Shown here: in pieces, positions 4,711 to 7,583 of the stretch
How the letters are laid out: every line of letters starts with the position of its first letter
Position numbering within the stretch: the first letter of the stretch is position 1
Source: Spirochaetales bacterium
GTDB taxonomy: Bacteria; Spirochaetota; Spirochaetia; Sphaerochaetales; Sphaerochaetaceae
Direction of reading: 5' to 3'
Length of the DNA: 7,583 nucleotides
NCBI GenBank assembly: GCA_022784805.1
Contig: JALFYG010000168.1
Location: 1 to 7,583 of the forward strand
Notes under the pieces: generated by a model
What the model was told of the DNA's origin: nothing
The model's input: only the letters and a program-made list of their open reading frames with translations
Databases searched by the model: none
Program-made: the position numbers and the translations under genes

Positions 4711-7235
4711 CTCATCAAATTGGTCAGTTTTGTTAGAAATGAATGTTTGCTTATGTCTTGCTTTTTGGATTTTTTTAATAACAGCGAAAGATAAGTAACC
4801 ATCTTTTGAGACGATATTGTGTCTGGGTGTTCATTTCCCAGAACTTCTTGTCTGATTCTATAACATTCTATGGCTTTTTGAAGGGCTTCTTCATATCTTC
4901 CAAGATTTGATAAATCAATTGCAATATTGTTGAGGGAAGTCAGAGTACTAGTGTGTTTATCCCCCAGAACATCCTTTTTGAGTTTATAACATTCATCATC
5001 TTTCTGGAGTGCCTCCTCGTGTCTTCCGAAATTAGATAAATCAACAGCAATACTGTGTAAAGATCTAAGGGTATCAGGATGTTTATCTCCAAGAACCTCC
5101 TTCTTTAGCCTGTAGCTATCTTCATCTTTCTGAAGAGCTTCTTCGTATCTTCCAAGGTTTGATAGGTCAACAGCAATGCTGTGTAAAGACCTTAAGGTGT
5201 CAGGATGCTTGTCCCCCAGTATTTCTCGTCTTAGTCTGTAACATTCTTTGTCTTTTTCGAGTGCTTCTTTATGCCGTCCTAGATTGGACAGATCTGTTGC
5301 AATGCTGTGCAAGGATGATAACGTACTAATATGTTTTTCCCCAAAGATTTCTTTGCTGAGTTTATAGCATTCGTAAGCTTTTACAAGGGCCTCGTTATAA
5401 TTCCCGAGTGCTGATAAGCTAGAGGCAATTGTAATCAGTGATTTTAAAGTATCAGTATGGTTTTCACCAAAAAATGAAAGTCTGAGCTTATAGCATTCCT
5501 CATTCTTCTCTAAGGCTTTTTTAAAATTTCCTCTCAAAAAGAAAAGATATCCTTGCAAATAGAGAAAAGAGCTCTTAAAAGAATTGTTTGATGTAGTTTC
5601 ATATAAAATGGAGAACTCATCAAGTAAGGCTTGAGCCTCATTTAATCTGTAGATATCTAAAAGGTTTTTTATTCTATCCTGTATCTGTTCTATAAAGAAT
5701 TCTTCTTTCTCTTTGTCAGTGGTGTATTTGAGAGATTGATTAATATTTCTTATTCCTTCATAGTCATCTTCTTTTTCAACTGTTTTTTTGAAATAAGAAG
5801 AGAGTCTCTTTCGTACTTCGTTAATGATTTCTGGTTCAGTGTTCTTCAGTATAATGACCCTAATTGCTTCAGGCATATAGTAAGTCTTTTTTTCATCATT
5901 GAATTGGATAAAACTAGTGTCTATTAGTCTTAAATACTGATGTATATGGAAATTGGTTATAATATCTGATTCTGTACTGATAAGTTCTTCTGTCCAACCA
6001 CCTTCTATTACTGCAAGCTGTTTTAAAATAAGCATTGTATCTCTATCCATACGATTCAGATATCTGGCTGTCACTTCATCTTTGTTGAGCCCATATTTTT
6101 CTTCGTTCAAGGAGGCTTCTTCTCCCTCTTCATTTAGAACAGAAAAATATATTTCGTATAGTGCATTCAAGAAAAATGGTATTCTACCTGATAATTTAAT
6201 AAAAACGGGGAGAAGCTTTTTATTAATCTTGGTTTTCTCAAAAAATAACTTAACTTCCTCATCTGTAAAGCACCTGATTTCATTGGATGAACGAGGAATG
6301 TTTTTCCACCCTTCTGTTTCCGTTATTTCAAGTCGCTCTCTTCCTGAAATGAACCATAGTACATATGGTAATTCGTTGATCATTTTCTGTAGCAGCTTCT
6401 CTTTTACTGCTAGAAAGCTCTTCTCCTCTTTTAAATAGTTTATTTTATTCTCATAAGTGTCAAAGAAGAATACAAATGGTGTCTTTTCTTCCATTAATAT
6501 AGTGTGTAGGTCCAAAACAAAGCAATCCATCAGTTTTGATTCAATATCTGAAGGATCAAGGTCAAGATTTATTATATCGTTGACACAATCAAATGTTTCA
6601 CCTCCAATATCTTTTGCTTTATTTCTAATAATTTCAATTATTCTGGTGAGTGAATCCCCATCGGAATCCAAGACTATTCCTCCAACCTCCTGAAGGAATC
6701 CGATAATGCTTCCTATTAGAGGAACTCTTTTGGCAAAACTTAATACTAATTTTACATCCTTATTGCCAAGAAACTGTTTCGCGCCATTTTTAATTTTGAT
6801 TTCAGGTGTTCTTCCAGTTAGGGAACATTGCTTTATTATGCAACAAGAAGTGCAGTAGAAATTTTCAATTCCATACTTGCTCTTCATTAAGTTCATGATA
6901 TCTATAATAAGCTGGAAGTCACAGTTCGATATTTCTTCTCCTTTTTCATTTTGTTTTTTTTCATAATCTAGACAAACGAACTTGATTTCTTTTTCTCTTC
7001 TTTTATTTTCCTCTTCTATTCTCAAAATTAAATGGTTTTCAATCGAGGTTTTACCTATTCCTCCTATGCCATAGTCATTAATTAGATGTATTTCTGTATC
7101 TCCACCATCATTTATTTCATCATCTATCTTTTTTATGGTATCTAAGAATTCTTTATCACTTCCTTCTCTTGCGACGTAACGCTCTTTAATTGGCATATAA
7201 CAAGTAAATGGATTTGAAGACTTTACTTTGCCCAT
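4698..7235 (-). CDS. STAND NTPase with C-terminal kinesin-light-chain-like TPR array
   Basis: The protein has 845 residues from the SD-backed ATG. STAND proteins are nucleotide-switched oligomerising sensors, and many bacterial ones act in phage defence. Seen here: Walker A GIGGIGKT (56-63), Walker B FVFFFDTYE (254-262, Asp259), sensor SGRERL (297-302), the NB-ARC-like G-x-P helix SGRIPFFLNAL (349-359), a winged-helix region (about 392-460) ending in YMPEAIRVII in the MHD position, a linker, then TPRs from about 555 to 806. The TPR part has one degenerate unit plus five exact 42-residue units and a basic cap (RKKR). About 190 residues separate Walker A and B, much longer than usual. This insert contains a Cys group (C128, C131, C132, C137) and a hydrophobic stretch (about 161-189). 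There is no recognisable N-terminal effector domain, only about 50 residues before the P-loop. Either the effector lies in the insert or it acts through a partner. The defence role is inferred from architecture alone. Confidence 0.9.
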   Translation of the reverse strand: MGKVKSSNPFTCYMPIKERYVAREGSDKEFLDTIKKIDDEINDGGDTEIHLINDYGIGGIGKTSIENHLILRIEEENKRREKEIKFVCLDYEKKQNEKGEEISNCDFQLIIDIMNLMKSKYGIENFYCTSCCIIKQCSLTGRTPEIKIKNGAKQFLGNKDVKLVLSFAKRVPLIGSIIGFLQEVGGIVLDSDGDSLTRIIEIIRNKAKDIGGETFDCVNDIINLDLDPSDIESKLMDCFVLDLHTILMEEKTPFVFFFDTYENKINYLKEEKSFLAVKEKLLQKMINELPYVLWFISGRERLEITETEGWKNIPRSSNEIRCFTDEEVKLFFEKTKINKKLLPVFIKLSGRIPFFLNALYEIYFSVLNEEGEEASLNEEKYGLNKDEVTARYLNRMDRDTMLILKQLAVIEGGWTEELISTESDIITNFHIHQYLRLIDTSFIQFNDEKKTYYMPEAIRVIILKNTEPEIINEVRKRLSSYFKKTVEKEDDYEGIRNINQSLKYTTDKEKEEFFIEQIQDRIKNLLDIYRLNEAQALLDEFSILYETTSNNSFKSSFLYLQGYLFFLRGNFKKALEKNEECYKLRLSFFGENHTDTLKSLITIASSLSALGNYNEALVKAYECYKLSKEIFGEKHISTLSSLHSIATDLSNLGRHKEALEKDKECYRLRREILGDKHPDTLRSLHSIAVDLSNLGRYEEALQKDEDSYRLKKEVLGDKHPDTLRSLHSIAVDLSNFGRHEEALQKDDECYKLKKDVLGDKHTSTLTSLNNIAIDLSNLGRYEEALQKAIECYRIRQEVLGNEHPDTISSQKMVTYLSLLLKKSKKQDISKHSFLTKLTNLMRKKR
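4818..5447 (-). repeat. Five tandem 126-bp repeats encoding TPR units
   Basis: Residues 597-806 of the STAND protein are five consecutive units of exactly 42 residues, each of the form 'TLRSLHSIAVDLSNLGR' plus 'EEALQKDEECYxLKKEVLGDKHPD'. At the DNA level neighbouring units are still alike: 5041-5090 and 5167-5216, offset by 126 bases, agree at 42 of 50 positions by hand count, and most differences are silent. This points to fairly recent unit duplication or continued homogenisation. Confidence 0.9.
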
Positions 7236-7240
7236 GTTTT

Positions 7241-7246
7241 CCCCTT
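7241..7246 (-). promoter_or_regulatory. Ribosome binding site fixing the STAND start
   Basis: AAGGGG on the minus strand lies six bases before the ATG at 7235-7233. The open frame reaches back to an ATG at 7289, but that codon lies inside the 30-bp palindrome, has no SD, and would precede the likely transcription start. The 18 extra residues are therefore probably untranslated. Confidence 0.75.
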
Positions 7247-7264
7247 GATGTTTATTGTTGACAA

Positions 7265-7294
7265 TTAGAATGATAACACGTGTTACCATTCTAA
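7265..7294. promoter_or_regulatory. 30-bp near-perfect palindrome overlapping the STAND promoter
   Basis: Fourteen of fifteen base pairs are symmetric about the axis at 7279/7280. The core TAACACGTGTTA (7274-7285) and the outer arms TTAGAATG and CATTCTAA are exact. The only mismatch is A7273 against C7286. An extended -10 for the minus strand lies inside it (TGTTATCAT, 7278-7270), so a dimeric repressor on the palindrome would block the promoter. The regulator is not identifiable from sequence. Confidence 0.75.
7270..7278 (-). promoter_or_regulatory. Extended -10 promoter of the STAND gene
   Basis: Read on the minus strand, TGTTATCAT is TG-N plus TATCAT (five of six matches). The -35 region is poor (TTTCTT). 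An A/T tract of eight As and five Ts (7296-7308) lies just upstream and could act as an UP-like or curved element. A start near 7262 gives a leader of about 27 bases containing the SD. Confidence 0.5.
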
Positions 7295-7462
7295 GAAAAA
7301 AATTTTTAAGTTAGGAGTAATATAAAGGAAGAACAATCTTTTTTTATTCCTTCAATCAAAGAATATTGTGACTTGATGGTTATTCTGTCTTCGATTTATT
7401 TTGATACGTTACTTTATAGTTGTAATCATCTTTAATTAAATAAAAATCCTAAATTGCATCCG

Positions 7463-7498
7463 GGTGGTCGATTGAGTTGGTTCTTGGCTCATTCCACC
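7463..7498. repeat. Imperfect inverted repeat overlapping the right-edge -35
   Basis: GGTGG (7463-7467) pairs with CCACC (7494-7498). Inside, ATTGAG (7471-7476) pairs with CTCATT (7488-7493) with one T-T mismatch, leaving a TTGGTTCTTGG loop. No T run follows on either side, so it is not a clear terminator. Its right arm contains part of the -35 element, so an operator role is possible. Confidence 0.4.
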
Positions 7499-7512
7499 TA
7501 ATCAAATATAAT
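7484..7512 (+). promoter_or_regulatory. Sigma70-type promoter directed out of the right edge
   Basis: TTGGCT (7484-7489, four of six matches to TTGACA), a 17-base spacer and a perfect TATAAT (7507-7512). The predicted start is about 7519-7520. This is the best-formed promoter in the window. Confidence 0.65.
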
Positions 7513-7519
7513 CATCTTT

Positions 7520-7583
7520 GAACGGTATGAGGAAGCAGCCCGTGGTTCACGATTGGTAGTCTGATGGCGGGTTGCTTCCGAGT
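7520..7583 (+). ncRNA. 5' part of a putative structured RNA or leader, cut off by the window end
   Basis: Immediately after the predicted start, GGAAGCAGCCCG (7531-7542) pairs with CGGGTTGCTTCC (7568-7579) over 12 bp with one G-U pair, enclosing 25 bases. A nested CGTG-GTT-CACG hairpin (7541-7551) competes with the stem top. No SD or plausible long frame is present: the ATG at 7527 gives ten codons. The stem is too strong and too close to the promoter to ignore, but I cannot assign it to a known RNA family, and it could be the leader of a gene beyond the window. Confidence 0.45.

Larger units (their letters stand above)
7295..7583. other. Non-coding stretch right of the STAND promoter
   Basis: I see no credible protein gene on either strand here. 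Proximally it holds the A/T tract (7296-7308) and a loose AAGGAA/TTCCTT pair (7325-7330 and 7347-7352). An 11-base sequence, TAATCATCTTT, occurs at 7423-7433 and again at 7509-7519; the first copy follows a TATAGT at 7415-7420. A hairpin-forming GGTGG/CCACC block (7463-7498), a good rightward promoter and a strong stem then lead out of the window. GC content rises clearly after about 7455. Confidence 0.7.

Noticed and set aside
5736..6693. Open plus-strand frames at 5736-5927, 5953-6438 and 6457-6693.
   Set aside because: They lie opposite the STAND coding region, have Ser/Phe/Ile-rich low-complexity translations typical of antisense frames, and lack SD sites.
7235..7289. Eighteen-residue N-terminal extension of the STAND protein starting at ATG 7289.
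   Set aside because: The start codon is inside the palindrome and upstream of the likely transcription start, without an SD, while ATG 7235 has AAGGGG six bases upstream.
7529..7541. GAGGAAGCAGCCC resembles the conserved AGCAGCC half of SRP (4.5S) RNA domain IV.
   Set aside because: The matching 5' half (GGTCAGG) and GNRA-type loop are missing upstream, and these bases pair instead with the downstream CGGGTTGCTTCC arm.
7527..7559. Ten-codon frame (MRKQPVVHDW) as a leader peptide.
   Set aside because: It has no SD, sits inside the strong stem, and shows no run of a single regulatory amino acid.

Overview
The window is 7.6 kb of AT-leaning bacterial DNA. It has Shine-Dalgarno sites such as GGAGGT and sigma70-like -35/-10 elements, uses AGA and ATA codons freely, and every stop seen is TAA or TAG. 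The protein families (a divergent HAM1/RdgB pyrophosphatase, a Gp37/Gp68-type DUF5131 protein, an XRE protein with 'LAPF' repeats, a DUF234 ATPase and a STAND-TPR protein) suggest a gut or rumen-type Spirochaetota or Bacillota. No rRNA or conserved housekeeping gene is present to settle the taxon.

Layout. Positions 2-349 hold the end of an unrecognised gene running rightward. It is followed on the same strand by a putative non-canonical purine NTP pyrophosphatase (396-1022) and a DUF5131 radical-SAM-like protein (1076-1819). A 186-base leader with inverted repeats precedes an XRE-type regulator (2006-2983), which carries about nine 27-30 residue 'LAPF' repeats and ends at a good intrinsic terminator. 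Next, from its own near-leaderless promoter, comes a DUF234-type ATPase with a C-terminal PD-(D/E)XK-like motif (3113-4519). It converges on a large minus-strand STAND NTPase with a kinesin-light-chain-like TPR array (7235-4698). A bidirectional terminator lies between these two.

The STAND gene has a strong SD that places its start 18 codons inside the longest open frame. Its likely promoter sits inside a 30-bp near-perfect palindrome. The last 290 bases carry no convincing protein gene. They do hold a good rightward promoter (TTGGCT-17-TATAAT) followed at once by a 12-bp stem that ends four bases before the window does, probably the start of a structured RNA or regulated leader.

How the genes may work together is inference. 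The two P-loop proteins, each with a palindromic element over its promoter, and the HTH-repeat protein look like accessory, possibly defence-related, genes beside nucleotide-sanitation and radical-SAM-like genes. No transposase, integrase, CRISPR array or complete tRNA is visible. The most noteworthy signals are the 30-bp palindrome over the STAND promoter, the repeat-rich leaderless promoter of the DUF234 gene, and the cut-off promoter-plus-stem at the right edge.
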